A stretch of DNA of 64,000 bases from GCA-2705995 sp965661625 (GTDB lineage: Bacteria; Bacteroidota; Bacteroidia; Flavobacteriales_G; Salibacteraceae): NCBI GenBank assembly GCA_965661625.1, contig CBFIEM010000003.1, positions 1-64,000 of the forward strand. The letters are read 5' to 3'. The position numbers and the translations under genes are program-made. This document shows, piece after piece, positions 1 to 8,195 of this stretch (within the stretch, counting starts at the first letter, position 1; each line of letters starts with the position of its first letter). Under the pieces are notes generated by a model, which saw nothing but the letters and a program-made list of their open reading frames with translations, searched no databases and was not told the origin of the DNA.

Positions 1-874
1 CTAAAGAGATGGTTTTCAAATCATCTAAGAGAAACTGAAGAAGGTAGCCTGTGCTTCTGCGTTGTTTGTTCCCAGAAAGACCTAAGTAGGTAATATATTC
101 TGTGTTTTCATCCAGTGGTAAAATTGATGACATAGGTATAATACCCCTTTCGTAGTTGTCAATACTATCTATCTCATAATCCGTATTAAGCATATTATTA
201 AGTTGATCACTGATAACGTTCCATGGCAGAATAGATGGCCCTATGACTGTGAATTCAACAAGTGCTCTATTTTTTGTGTAGGGCAGAACGTACTTAAATG
301 TGACTTGTTCATTGGATTTGCTGTGAATATTGAAATCCATCAACATCGCCTCAGCAGGATCAAATACATCTCTTTTGGTTTGAACTATAGCACCTTGGAA
401 CTGCTGATAACAATCGGAAGATATTCCTCCAAGACCTGTAGCATTGAATGCATGCAGGGCAGATATAATTTCACCCGTTTTGAGCTTTACCTCAGCGCCA
501 TTACCCCTTTCATTGCACGCTAAGCATTCACCTCGTACAAGTGTCACTTGATTTGAAGCTACACACATGTTTAAAGTAGAAGCATGTAAAGCTTTCCAGT
601 CCAGTAGCTTGTAGGAGTCACCTTGAATTCGTTTGGAGATTTTATTTCCTCCAGCTTTGCGCATGGCGATAGAAGTATACTCTCTGGCAACAAAGCCATC
701 TGTAAGGCCTTCGTCATCTGTGTAAAAACAAAGATGTTTTTGGGTAGTAGTAAATGTAGGGTCAATAATGGTTATACAAGAAGAAAGCCCCTCTAAGAGG
801 AGCTTTCTAGTTAATAAACAGCCGGCTAAACCAAAACCAACTATAACCAAACTCTTGTTTGATTTTTTCTTCAT
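1..874 (-). CDS. crtY: Lycopene beta-cyclase, 3' end cut by the window edge
   Basis: Carotenoid enzyme that cyclises lycopene to beta-carotene, the precursor of retinal. Translating the complement from the ATG at 874 gives 291 codons with no stop before base 1, so the C-terminus is missing. The N-terminus has a dinucleotide-binding fold (VIVGFGLAG, residues 10-18). A lycopene-cyclase block lies at about residues 160-207: FQGAIVQT, then FDPAEAMLMDF, then YVLPYTKNRALVEFT. A GIIPM motif follows near residue 245. The usual length is about 380 residues, so roughly 90 are lost off the edge. The start codon shares one base with the proteorhodopsin stop (TAATG), so the two are probably co-translated. 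Sequence and context both support the call. Confidence 0.9.
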   Translation of the reverse strand, partial: MKKKSNKSLVIVGFGLAGCLLTRKLLLEGLSSCITIIDPTFTTTQKHLCFYTDDEGLTDGFVAREYTSIAMRKAGGNKISKRIQGDSYKLLDWKALHASTLNMCVASNQVTLVRGECLACNERGNGAEVKLKTGEIISALHAFNATGLGGISSDCYQQFQGAIVQTKRDVFDPAEAMLMDFNIHSKSNEQVTFKYVLPYTKNRALVEFTVIGPSILPWNVISDQLNNMLNTDYEIDSIDNYERGIIPMSSILPLDENTEYITYLGLSGNKQRRSTGYLLQFLLDDLKTISL

Positions 875-1623
875 TATGCAGTAACTGCCTTCTTACCTGA
901 AACTGCTATGCTGTAAACTACAAGACCAAATCCAATTTTGTTGATAGCATCTGCGATGTTGTAGAACAAGTCAACATTAGAAGAATCCCAACCTAGACCA
1001 ACATTTAACCAACCACCAGGCATACACATGTATCCGATTGGATAAATTGCCCATCCAACGAGAACGAACCATGCCATAATATTGATTCCTTTTGCCACCT
1101 GTGGATTATCTGACTTCGCAGCTAATTGTTTTACTTCACCTGCCCAAGCTGTGTAAAGGATGTATACATAACCTATGGTTGAAATAACACCCCACATTAC
1201 ACTGTGCGTGGTATCTCCTCCTTCAGGGTTGAAAGCTTCGCCAACATACCCTGCTACCAACATCAATACTGAGGCAGCAATTAGCTTCCATAAAAGACTA
1301 ATTTTCGCGCCTGCAGGTTTGGTAAGAAGATAGAATTCAACACACATCAACGGAACTGTCAATGTCCAGTCAATGTATCGGAAGAAAGTAGGGGAATCTC
1401 CGTGCGCCATATAATAATCGCGCATGTAGTAATAGTGAACCGCAGCAATGAAGGTAATAAGGCCGGAAACAAGTAATGATGTTTTCCATTTACCTTCAAC
1501 TGTTCCTCTTTCAAAGAAGAAGAACACAGATGCTCCCATCATGGCCATGTAGCCGATGAAGAACGTAAAGCCAACATAATCGTCAGCAGCCATAAGAGGC
1601 ACTTCTAGTAACAAATTTCTCAT
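874..1623 (-). CDS. Proteorhodopsin, predicted outward proton pump
   Basis: Seven-helix retinal protein of the inner membrane, 249 residues, that pumps protons in light. The retinal lysine is K229 in helix G (IADAINKIGFG). Helix C reads RYIDWTLTVPLMCVEF, giving D85 (Schiff-base counterion), T89 and E96 (proton donor): the DTE pattern of proton pumps rather than the NDQ of sodium pumps. The spectral-tuning position (105 in the reference green proteorhodopsin numbering) is Met (M93 here), typical of green-absorbing flavobacterial forms. The helix-B histidine is kept (VHYYYMR). The ATG at 1623 is preferred over an upstream TTG at 1668; a second ATG at 1593 is possible. crtY follows with a one-base overlap, so pigment precursor and opsin share a transcript. 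Confidence 0.97.
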   Translation of the reverse strand: MRNLLLEVPLMAADDYVGFTFFIGYMAMMGASVFFFFERGTVEGKWKTSLLVSGLITFIAAVHYYYMRDYYMAHGDSPTFFRYIDWTLTVPLMCVEFYLLTKPAGAKISLLWKLIAASVLMLVAGYVGEAFNPEGGDTTHSVMWGVISTIGYVYILYTAWAGEVKQLAAKSDNPQVAKGINIMAWFVLVGWAIYPIGYMCMPGGWLNVGLGWDSSNVDLFYNIADAINKIGFGLVVYSIAVSGKKAVTA

Positions 1624-1770
1624 GTCAATTAGTATTATTGATTTTATTTGGAACGCTAAAATGATCAAAAAGTTTTGAAGATGTTAAAAAAAGTGAAAAA
1701 ACATGTTGGAGAGTGCTCATTAGTGCTTTACCGATTGACAGGGAACCAAATGGCCGGGGACCTTAAAATG

Positions 1771-1784
1771 AGTATATTTATACT
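1771..1784. repeat. Short inverted repeat upstream of exonuclease III
   Basis: AGTATA-TT-TATACT is a perfect 6-base inverted repeat with a two-base spacer, 16 bases before the xth start, in the divergent region shared with proteorhodopsin. It could be an operator or chance in AT-rich DNA. I see no clear TAnnTTTG promoter box in this 177-base gap for either gene. Confidence 0.3.
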
Positions 1785-1800
1785 GTCTTAACATTGATGA

Positions 1801-2571
1801 ATGATGAAACTTATTTCTTGGAACGTTAACGGAATTAGAGCAATAGAGAAAAAGGGATTCATTGACATGATCTATGAGCTTGACGCAGATGTAATTGGCT
1901 TGCAAGAAACCAAAGCGCAAGACGACCAAGTACGAGAAGCCTTGTCTAAATTAGAGGGATATGAGGTTTTCTCTAATTCCGCAGAACGCAAAGGATACAG
2001 CGGCACAGCCATACTCACGCGAAAGAAACCTTTGTCTGTAACCAACGACATTGGCATTGCTGAGCACGATACAGAAGGAAGAGTGATCACCACAGAATTC
2101 GATGATTTCTTTTTGGTGAATACCTATGTACCCAACTCAGGAGGTGAGTTAGCTAGATTGGATTACAGACAAACCTGGGATGCGGCTCTTCTTGCTCACT
2201 TGCAAAGGTTGGAAGAGAAAAAACCAGTAGTGCTATGCGGAGATTTAAATGTGGCACATAGACCAATAGATTTGGCAAGGCCCGAGGCGAACTACAATCG
2301 CTCTGCGGGTTTTACAAAACAAGAAATTGCAGGGCTAGATAATTACTTAGATTCTGGCTATGTCGATACTTTTAGGGCAGCACACCCAGATACAGTAAAA
2401 TACTCATGGTGGAGCTATAGAATGGGAGCAAGAAAGAAGAACATTGGATGGCGTATTGATTACTTCTTGGCTTCGGTACAATTGAAAGAAAGAATCACAA
2501 GCGCATTTATTTTGAATGATTTTATGGGTTCTGATCATTGTCCTGTAGGAATTGAGTTAGACGCTCAATAA
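1801..2571 (+). CDS. xth: Exodeoxyribonuclease III (AP endonuclease family)
   Basis: Base-excision-repair enzyme that cuts DNA at abasic sites and trims 3' ends. The 256-residue length is normal for the family. Endonuclease/exonuclease/phosphatase motifs appear in order: SWNVNGIRA near the N-terminus (metal/phosphate Asn), LQETKAQ (metal-binding Glu), NTYVPNSG, the catalytic GDLNVAH, a WWSYR stretch that contacts DNA, and the C-terminal GSDHCPV with the catalytic Asp-His pair. There are two consecutive ATG codons (1801 and 1804); either may be used. The gene is divergent from proteorhodopsin. A DNA-repair gene beside a light-driven pump is suggestive, but the sequence gives no evidence of shared control. 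Confidence 0.95.
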   Translation: MMKLISWNVNGIRAIEKKGFIDMIYELDADVIGLQETKAQDDQVREALSKLEGYEVFSNSAERKGYSGTAILTRKKPLSVTNDIGIAEHDTEGRVITTEFDDFFLVNTYVPNSGGELARLDYRQTWDAALLAHLQRLEEKKPVVLCGDLNVAHRPIDLARPEANYNRSAGFTKQEIAGLDNYLDSGYVDTFRAAHPDTVKYSWWSYRMGARKKNIGWRIDYFLASVQLKERITSAFILNDFMGSDHCPVGIELDAQ

Positions 2572-2605
2572 AAGGGATTTCATAACTTGTACCAAAGCCC
2601 TTAAG

Positions 2606-3052
2606 ATGAGCAAAAAGAACAAAGAACTAACCCCAGAGATTTACGAAGAAGAACTTTCTAAGTTACAAGTTGAGCTCAGCTATCTGCAACGCTGGGTTAA
2701 GCATACTGGGGCTAGAGTTGTCATGATTTTTGAGGGTAGAGATGCTGCTGGTAAAGGAGGTGTAATTAAAACCATAATGCAGCGCTTAAGTCCACGCATC
2801 TTTAAAACAGTTGCTCTACCAACTCCAACAGAGCGGGAGAAAACCCAATATTATTTGCAACGCTACATCAATCAATACAATCGCGTTCATCTGAGCGGGG
2901 TATTGGGGATTAGCGTGCGATTCCCGATTGAAGAATACTTTCAAATTTACGTCAGTGGGAGGTATACACGTTCGTTAACCGAAGTATTAAAGTACAACAA
3001 TGGAGCGTATGAACGCAGGTTAATCCTTGTGGGGATAACAGCTAATATTTAA
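2606..3052 (+). CDS. Truncated PPK2-like polyphosphate kinase joined in frame to a beta-barrel-like tail
   Basis: Residues 1 to about 90 are typical of PPK2 (polyphosphate:nucleotide phosphotransferase): the leader helix LQVELSYLQRWV, a Walker A loop at 43-52 (EGRDAAGKGG), then ALPTPTEREK and YYLQRYI. After QRYINQ the family similarity stops. The Walker B region (FDRSWYNR in intact members) and the lid are absent, and the protein ends at 148 residues instead of about 230-300. The tail (about 95-148) alternates polar and hydrophobic residues (VRFPIEEYFQIYVSGRY, then ERRLILVGI) like the last strands of a Bacteroidetes outer-membrane barrel. It is therefore probably the scar of a deletion that fused two genes, and unlikely to have kinase activity. 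An assembly error is the alternative. Confidence 0.6.
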   Translation: MSKKNKELTPEIYEEELSKLQVELSYLQRWVKHTGARVVMIFEGRDAAGKGGVIKTIMQRLSPRIFKTVALPTPTEREKTQYYLQRYINQYNRVHLSGVLGISVRFPIEEYFQIYVSGRYTRSLTEVLKYNNGAYERRLILVGITANI

Positions 3053-3056
3053 AGCT

Positions 3057-3389
3057 ATGACTGGACTACAAGAAACACAACAACGCGTTGACGAGTGGAT
3101 AAAAACCATTGGCGTGCGCTATTTTGATGAACTCACCAATATGGCCCAACTCACCGAAGAAGTTGGTGAAGTTGCGCGCATCATTGCTCGGCGTTACGGA
3201 GAGCAGAGTGAAAAAGAATCTGACAAAACGAAGGACTTAGGTGAAGAACTCGCCGATGTTATTTTTGTAGCCGTATGCCTCGCCAATCAAACTGGCGTAA
3301 ATTTAGACGAAGCATTTGCTCAAAAACTGAAATTGAAAACTGAGCGCGATAAGGACCGTCATCAAAATAACCCCAAATTAAAACCTTAA
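3057..3389 (+). CDS. MazG-like nucleotide pyrophosphohydrolase
   Basis: All-alpha NTP pyrophosphatase of the MazG family, 110 residues, a single-domain form; such enzymes hydrolyse NTPs or dNTPs to monophosphate and pyrophosphate. The metal-binding pattern is visible: an EEVGEVAR helix (about residues 34-41) followed by LGEELADVIF (about 62-71), giving the paired ExxE and ExxD motifs. It starts four bases after the chimeric PPK2 gene and may have belonged to the transcript of the lost downstream gene. The physiological substrate cannot be told from sequence. Confidence 0.85.
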   Translation: MTGLQETQQRVDEWIKTIGVRYFDELTNMAQLTEEVGEVARIIARRYGEQSEKESDKTKDLGEELADVIFVAVCLANQTGVNLDEAFAQKLKLKTERDKDRHQNNPKLKP

Positions 3390-3430
3390 AAGGCCACAGG
3401 TTAGTGCATGCAATTGAGGGCAACAAGCAC

Positions 3431-4390
3431 CTAGCCATGTGAAGTTGCTCGCTTTAAGCGGTCATTTATGGCTTTACCCAACCCTTCATCTGGCACAAAC
3501 TCCACCAAGAGAGCTTTAATTGGAAGTGTTTCAGCCTGCCGTAATGCAGCGAATAGATGGGCTGCCGCTTCGGCCAAATCAGCAGATTTACTAAGCACAA
3601 TTTGTTGTTGCTGGGGAATATCTGCATGCAACGTATCGTACCTCAGCGCCCCCATATCCATCCAATTATAACCGGCCTTAAAAGCCTCTTCTGCTTCACT
3701 GAAAACAGGCATACTAGGAGCATAATGACTACTAAGCATACCAGGAGCAGTCGGATTCGAAGAAGAAGTTTTAAGTGAGTCAACAGGGTGACCCAGAACC
3801 TCTTCAATGATTTCAAGCGGGAGACCTCCTAAACGCAACACATGAACTTCATCTCCTTTACACTCAATGATGGTTGACTCTACTCCCACTCCAGCATTTC
3901 CGCCGTCCAAAATGTAATCAACTTGATGCGACAACTGATCCAATACGTGCTGTGCGGAGGTTGGAGAAACATATCCAAAAGGGTTTGCCGAAGGGGCTGC
4001 CAAAGGGAAAGGCAGTTGTTTGAGCAGTGTTCGGGTAAGGGGGTGATCTGGCATTCGGATCCCTACCGTTGAGTGCCCAGCTGTGACCAAGTCTGGAATA
4101 TCCTTTTTAGGCAAAATCAACGTTAACGGACCAGGCCAAAAAGCCTCAGCTAAACGCGCAGCATTGGGCGGGAACGAGCTCGAAAAGCGCAACACATCGC
4201 TTTCGCTGCCAATGTGCACAATTAAAGGATCAAAAGAGGGTCTTCCTTTGGCTTCAAAAATTCGAGCCACTGCTTTTTCATCGAGCGCATTGGCTGCCAA
4301 CCCATAAACAGTTTCGGTTGGAATTGCTACCAAACCCCCTTGTTTAAGCAATAGAGCTGCTTGATTGATGTTGTTGCCTACCTCTGCCAT
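3431..4390 (-). CDS. sua5: L-threonylcarbamoyladenylate synthase (Sua5/TsaC family)
   Basis: Makes threonylcarbamoyl-AMP from threonine, bicarbonate and ATP, the first step of the t6A37 tRNA modification. The N-terminal YrdC-like domain shows VAIPTETVYGLAA (about residues 21-33), KGRPSFDPL with conserved Lys/Arg, TVGIRMPDHP, and the nucleotide-binding PSANPFGYVSPT. At 319 residues it carries the extra C-terminal Sua5 domain after a linker (PGMLSSHYAP), unlike short TsaC. The pathway partner tsaE lies at 53351-53770 in this window. The gene sits downstream of the atpC terminator and has its own start 20 bases beyond the hairpin. Confidence 0.95.
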   Translation of the reverse strand: MAEVGNNINQAALLLKQGGLVAIPTETVYGLAANALDEKAVARIFEAKGRPSFDPLIVHIGSESDVLRFSSSFPPNAARLAEAFWPGPLTLILPKKDIPDLVTAGHSTVGIRMPDHPLTRTLLKQLPFPLAAPSANPFGYVSPTSAQHVLDQLSHQVDYILDGGNAGVGVESTIIECKGDEVHVLRLGGLPLEIIEEVLGHPVDSLKTSSSNPTAPGMLSSHYAPSMPVFSEAEEAFKAGYNWMDMGALRYDTLHADIPQQQQIVLSKSADLAEAAAHLFAALRQAETLPIKALLVEFVPDEGLGKAINDRLKRATSHG

Positions 4391-4406
4391 AGCTACAAAA
4401 ATGCAA

Positions 4407-4436
4407 ACAAAAAAGGGATGCCATGCGACATCCCTT
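4407..4436 (-). terminator. Rho-independent terminator after atpC
   Basis: On the minus strand an 8-base perfect stem (AAGGGATG / CATCCCTT) with an 8-base loop is followed by TTTTG and more T-rich sequence. It lies 25 bases past the atpC stop and before the sua5 start, so it should end the atpD-atpC transcript. Confidence 0.8.
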
Positions 4437-4460
4437 CAAGATTACGTGGTGTCCTTACGT

Positions 4461-4751
4461 TTATTCGGCAAGAACAATCACTTTATTTTTTAGAACTTCA
4501 ACAACGCCACCATTCACTTCAAACGTAAATCGTTTGTCCATAGCTGCTGATGAAGCCAAATCGCCAGAACGTTCTTTTTCAGCTTTTGTATCACCTGTTT
4601 GTTCCACTTCTACTACTCCTGCTGCAAGCACTGTAATAAGTGGAGCGTGATTGTCCATTATTCCAAATCGCCCGCTCTCTCCAGGAAGATTAACCAAGTT
4701 CACCTGTCCTTTGTAAAGCAATTTATCTGGCGTTAAAACTTCTAGTAACAT
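4461..4751 (-). CDS. atpC: ATP synthase F1 epsilon subunit, short form
   Basis: Central-stalk subunit of F1Fo ATP synthase. The 96 residues cover the N-terminal beta-sandwich only (MLLEVLTPDKLLYKG start, then LPGESGRFGIMDNHAPLI and a C-terminal VEVLKNKVIVLAE). The two-helix C-terminal domain that inhibits hydrolysis in longer epsilon subunits is absent, as is common in Bacteroidetes. It follows atpD by 24 bases on the same strand and ends at a strong terminator, so atpD-atpC form a two-gene operon apart from the other ATP synthase genes. Confidence 0.93.
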   Translation of the reverse strand: MLLEVLTPDKLLYKGQVNLVNLPGESGRFGIMDNHAPLITVLAAGVVEVEQTGDTKAEKERSGDLASSAAMDKRFTFEVNGGVVEVLKNKVIVLAE

Positions 4752-4775
4752 GTTAAAATCCTTATCGGTTAGCGA

Positions 4776-6278
4776 TTAAACTGATGCCAACATTTTCTTA
4801 CCGGCTTCTACAACATCCTCAATGCTACCTTTCAAGTTGAAAGCTGCTTCCGGATACTCATCCATTTCACCGTCCATGATCATGTTAAACCCTTTGATTG
4901 TTTCATCAATAGAGACCATCACCCCAGAAATTCCAGTAAACTGTTCTGCTACGTGGAAAGGCTGAGAAAGGAAACGCTGAACACGACGAGCGCGATGTAC
5001 TACAAGCTTATCTTCTTCAGAAAGCTCATCCATACCAAGAATGGCGATGATATCCTGAAGTTCTTTGTAGCGCTGAAGAATTTCTTTAACGTCTTGAGCA
5101 CATTTGTAATGCTCATTCCCTACAATTTCAGGAGTAAGGATACGAGAAGTTGAATCCAATGGATCAACTGCCGGATAAATACCGAGTTCTGAAATCTTTC
5201 TAGAAAGTACCGTTGTTGCATCTAAGTGGGCAAACGTTGTTGCCGGTGCTGGATCTGTTAAATCATCTGCAGGTACATAAACCGCCTGAACCGACGTAAT
5301 CGAACCATTCTTTGTTGAAGTAATACGTTCCTGCATGGCACCCATTTCTGTTGCCAATGTTGGCTGGTAACCTACTGCAGAAGGCATACGTCCAAGAAGT
5401 GCAGACACTTCCGAACCTGCTTGTGTAAATCGGAAGATGTTATCAACGAAGAAAAGAATGTCTTTTCCTTCTCCTTCACCATCGCCATCACGGTAATATT
5501 CAGCTAATGTAAGTCCTGATAGCGCTACGCGAGCACGTGCACCAGGGGGCTCATTCATCTGACCAAATACGAATGCTGCACTTGAATCTTTCAAGGCATT
5601 CTTATCTACTTTAGACAAGTCCCATCCACCTTGCTCCATGCTCTCCATAAAGTCATCACCGTATTTGATGATACCTGACTCAAGCATTTCACGAAGTAAA
5701 TCGTTCCCTTCACGCGTACGTTCACCAACTCCAGCGAATACAGAGAAACCTTCGTATCCTTTGGCAATGTTGTTAATCAACTCTTGAATAAGAACTGTTT
5801 TACCTACACCGGCACCACCAAACAAACCAATCTTACCACCTTTTGCATAAGGTTCAATAAGGTCAATTACTTTGATACCCGTAAACAACACTTCTGTTGC
5901 CGTAGATAGGTCTTCAAATCTTGGAGCTTCGCGGTGTATTGGAAGGGTTTTCGTCGTTTTAACTTGCTCAATACCGTCGATGTTCTCACCAACTACATTA
6001 AACAAACGACCATTCACCGCTTCACCTATTGGCATTGAAATTGGCTGACCTGTTGAAGTCACCTCCATGCCGCGTCGCAAACCATCCGATGAATCCATCG
6101 CGATAGTACGTACAGTATCTTCACCTGTATGTTGCTGACATTCGAGAACAACAACGGTTCCGTCTTCTTTAGTTACCTCAAGGGCGTCAAGAATTTTTGG
6201 CAATTCTGAGTTTGACCCGAAGCTTACATCAATTACAGGACCTATGACCTGTACTATTTTACCTTTGTTAACAGACAT
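4776..6278 (-). CDS. atpD: ATP synthase F1 beta subunit
   Basis: Catalytic subunit of F1. At 500 residues it is full length. The P-loop is GGAGVGKT at residues 154-161; GERTREGNDL carries the catalytic Glu; LLGRMPSAVGYQPTL and the DELSEEDK-like loop near the C-terminus are also present. Its job is to make ATP from the proton gradient that respiration and the proteorhodopsin encoded nearby would supply. A promoter-like TATTTTTG box lies about 50 bases upstream. It is co-transcribed with atpC. Confidence 0.98.
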   Translation of the reverse strand: MSVNKGKIVQVIGPVIDVSFGSNSELPKILDALEVTKEDGTVVVLECQQHTGEDTVRTIAMDSSDGLRRGMEVTSTGQPISMPIGEAVNGRLFNVVGENIDGIEQVKTTKTLPIHREAPRFEDLSTATEVLFTGIKVIDLIEPYAKGGKIGLFGGAGVGKTVLIQELINNIAKGYEGFSVFAGVGERTREGNDLLREMLESGIIKYGDDFMESMEQGGWDLSKVDKNALKDSSAAFVFGQMNEPPGARARVALSGLTLAEYYRDGDGEGEGKDILFFVDNIFRFTQAGSEVSALLGRMPSAVGYQPTLATEMGAMQERITSTKNGSITSVQAVYVPADDLTDPAPATTFAHLDATTVLSRKISELGIYPAVDPLDSTSRILTPEIVGNEHYKCAQDVKEILQRYKELQDIIAILGMDELSEEDKLVVHRARRVQRFLSQPFHVAEQFTGISGVMVSIDETIKGFNMIMDGEMDEYPEAAFNLKGSIEDVVEAGKKMLASV

Positions 6279-6326
6279 CTCTGTGCTGGCTTTAAAGAAT
6301 TTAGCAATAACATCTTAAATCGGGCG

Positions 6327-6334
6327 CAAAAATA
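6327..6334 (-). promoter_or_regulatory. Bacteroidetes -7 promoter box for atpD
   Basis: The minus strand reads TATTTTTG, an exact match to the TAnnTTTG -7 consensus of Bacteroidetes sigma factor, 48 bases before the atpD ATG. No clear TTG -33 element is seen at the usual distance. Confidence 0.5.
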
Positions 6335-6439
6335 GACCTTTTCAAACGAATAAACAGGACACTTAAAGTATAATTTTGAATTTGAATAAATCGTCCCGTT
6401 TTTACCACCTTTGCAAACGTCAAACGCAGTCATTTTACA

Positions 6440-7369
6440 TTGAAGGTATATCACGACTTAGAATCATTTGAACGGATCGAAAATGCCGTTGTAACCACAG
6501 GAACATTTGATGGTGTTCATCTCGGGCATCAAAAAATTCTGAGGCAATTAGTAGACAAGGCTGAACGAGAAAAAGGGGAGTCTGTGATTTTCACGTTTGA
6601 TCCGCACCCCAGGCATGTGCTGCAACCAGACACCGAATTGAAGCTGCTAAACAGCAAATCGGAAAAAATTGAGCGTTTGGAGAAACTCGGAATAGATCAT
6701 GTTATTTTCCATCCGTTTACCCGGGAATTCTCTCGACTCACTTCAACTGAATACATACGCGATGTGTTAGTTAATGCCATTGGCACCAACCATTTAATAA
6801 TAGGTTATGACCATCATTTTGGGAGGAATCGCGAGGGGTCATTTGATCACTTATTGGAGTGCGGTCCGACCTACGGTTTTGAGGTAGAAGAAATTACAGC
6901 GCTGGCAGTAGACGAGGTTAATATCAGCTCTACCAAAATACGAAACGCGCTATCGGCCGGCGACATCGCTGAGGCTAATAAATTCCTCAGTTACCCCTAC
7001 ACGTTTACAGGAACTGTTGTTCAAGGTGAACATATAGGTAGGTCTATTGGATTCCCAACAGCCAACTTAAACCCTGTTTTCAAACACAAATTAATTCCTG
7101 CTGATGGTGTTTATGCCGTTCTTATTTACGTAGGATCAACTTGTTTCCGCGGAATGCTAAATATTGGCAATCGACCAACCGTTTCTTCAGCGGGGCAGCG
7201 CAGCATTGAGGCCAACTTATTTGACTTTTCTGGAGACTTATACAATCATACCCTTACCGTTCAATTCGTAGCACGCATTCGAAGTGAGCAAAAATTCAAC
7301 TCGTTGGAGGATTTAAAGGCTCAATTAACCAGCGACAAATCACATACACTTAACGCATTCACCTCATGA
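6440..7369 (+). CDS. ribF: Bifunctional riboflavin kinase / FAD synthetase
   Basis: Converts riboflavin to FMN and then FAD. The N-terminal adenylyltransferase domain has GTFDGVHLGH (residues 21-30), DPHPRHVL, a GYDHHFGRNREG loop and ISSTKIRNAL. The C-terminal kinase domain has IGFPTANL and GMLNIGNRPTV. Its 309 residues are normal length. The only start that keeps the conserved N-terminus is TTG at 6440 (Lys-Val-Tyr follows); no in-frame ATG exists nearby. The gene is divergent from atpD. The next gene starts inside its last codons (ATGA), so it heads a tight five-gene run. Confidence 0.96.
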   Translation: MKVYHDLESFERIENAVVTTGTFDGVHLGHQKILRQLVDKAEREKGESVIFTFDPHPRHVLQPDTELKLLNSKSEKIERLEKLGIDHVIFHPFTREFSRLTSTEYIRDVLVNAIGTNHLIIGYDHHFGRNREGSFDHLLECGPTYGFEVEEITALAVDEVNISSTKIRNALSAGDIAEANKFLSYPYTFTGTVVQGEHIGRSIGFPTANLNPVFKHKLIPADGVYAVLIYVGSTCFRGMLNIGNRPTVSSAGQRSIEANLFDFSGDLYNHTLTVQFVARIRSEQKFNSLEDLKAQLTSDKSHTLNAFTS

Positions 7370-7926
7370 AAAATCTCTTGTTAGTACTCACCCTCTTCCC
7401 CTATTTAACATTTGCCCAAGGCTCATACGAATCATTGGAGGAGGCTTCAAAAAACCCGTTGGATGTCCGCAAATTAAGCCTTGTTAAAGAGCGCCTGACA
7501 GCTATTCCTGAGGTCGTTTTTACATTTAAAAACCTAGAGTATTTAGACCTCAGTAAAAACAAACTCGACACGATATCCCCTCGAATAGGAGAGCTTACCA
7601 AGCTGCAACTTCTAAACTTAGATCGCAATAAGCTGAGCTACATCACTCCTGAAATTGGAAAACTCACCAACTTGAAGTCACTCACCTTGAGCAGAAATGA
7701 TATTTCCGAATTACCTACCAGTATGGAACACCTTACTCAACTGGAGCGCTTAGATATTTGGTCGACTAGTATTGCTGAATTCCCTACCGAAATAAAACTG
7801 CTCAAGCATTTAATCTATGTTGACTTGAGGGATATTGCAATGACACAGCAAGATCAAGAACGCATCCGTGAGTTATTACCTTTTGATGCGGAGGTAAAGT
7901 TCTCCAATACCTGTAACTGCAACTAG
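7366..7926 (+). CDS. Secreted leucine-rich-repeat protein
   Basis: A 186-residue protein with a signal peptide (MKNLLLVLTLFPYLTFAQ) and about four to five leucine-rich repeats of roughly 23 residues between residues 50 and 165. Examples are LEYLDLSKNKLDTIS, LQLLNLDRNKLSYIT and LKSLTLSRNDISELP. The C-terminus ends in a small Cys motif (TCNCN). Such repeats form a curved scaffold for protein binding; the partner is unknown. It overlaps ribF by four bases and is followed two bases later by the YkoF-like gene, so it is probably co-expressed with the vitamin genes, with no obvious functional tie. Confidence 0.8.
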   Translation: MKNLLLVLTLFPYLTFAQGSYESLEEASKNPLDVRKLSLVKERLTAIPEVVFTFKNLEYLDLSKNKLDTISPRIGELTKLQLLNLDRNKLSYITPEIGKLTNLKSLTLSRNDISELPTSMEHLTQLERLDIWSTSIAEFPTEIKLLKHLIYVDLRDIAMTQQDQERIRELLPFDAEVKFSNTCNCN

Positions 7927-7928
7927 AT

Positions 7929-8195
7929 ATGAGTCAAGAAGTAACCGTAGAAATAAGCATGTATCCACTTCAGGATAACTTCATTCATATTATTCAACAA
8001 TTCATCGACAGGTTAAACACCTACTCTGATATCAGGGTAATAACGAATACATTAAGTACGCAAGTTTTTGGACCTTACGACACGGTGATGTCTGCGGTTA
8101 CCACAGAAATGAAATCAGCCCATCACAACGCTGGGCAGGCAATTTTTGTGATGAAAGTGCTCAGCGGAAATTTAGCCCCCAGTTCCAATGGCTAG
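7929..8195 (+). CDS. YkoF-like / MTH1187-type thiamine-binding domain protein
   Basis: An 88-residue single-domain protein resembling the MTH1187/YkoF ferredoxin-like family: it begins with TVEISMYPLQDNF, continues through a helix (IIQQFIDRLN) to ITNTLSTQVFGPYDTV, and then a second helix pair. YkoF of Bacillus binds thiamine and hydroxymethylpyrimidine. Its position immediately before a PnuT-like transporter and near a TPP riboswitch supports a role in thiamine capture or delivery, but ligand binding is inferred. It overlaps the next gene by eight bases. Confidence 0.7.
   Translation: MSQEVTVEISMYPLQDNFIHIIQQFIDRLNTYSDIRVITNTLSTQVFGPYDTVMSAVTTEMKSAHHNAGQAIFVMKVLSGNLAPSSNG

Noticed and set aside
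203..523. Rightward open frame of 106 codons
   Set aside because: It is antisense to crtY, whose leftward frame translates to clear lycopene cyclase motifs; the rightward product has no recognisable features.
1624..1668. Longer proteorhodopsin from a TTG at 1668
   Set aside because: The extra 15 residues are not typical, and the ATG at 1623 gives a normal opsin N-terminus.
3031..3056. Possible integron attC-like site around GTTAATC and nearby GTTAACC
   Set aside because: The core-site consensus is not met and no partner or integrase gene is present.
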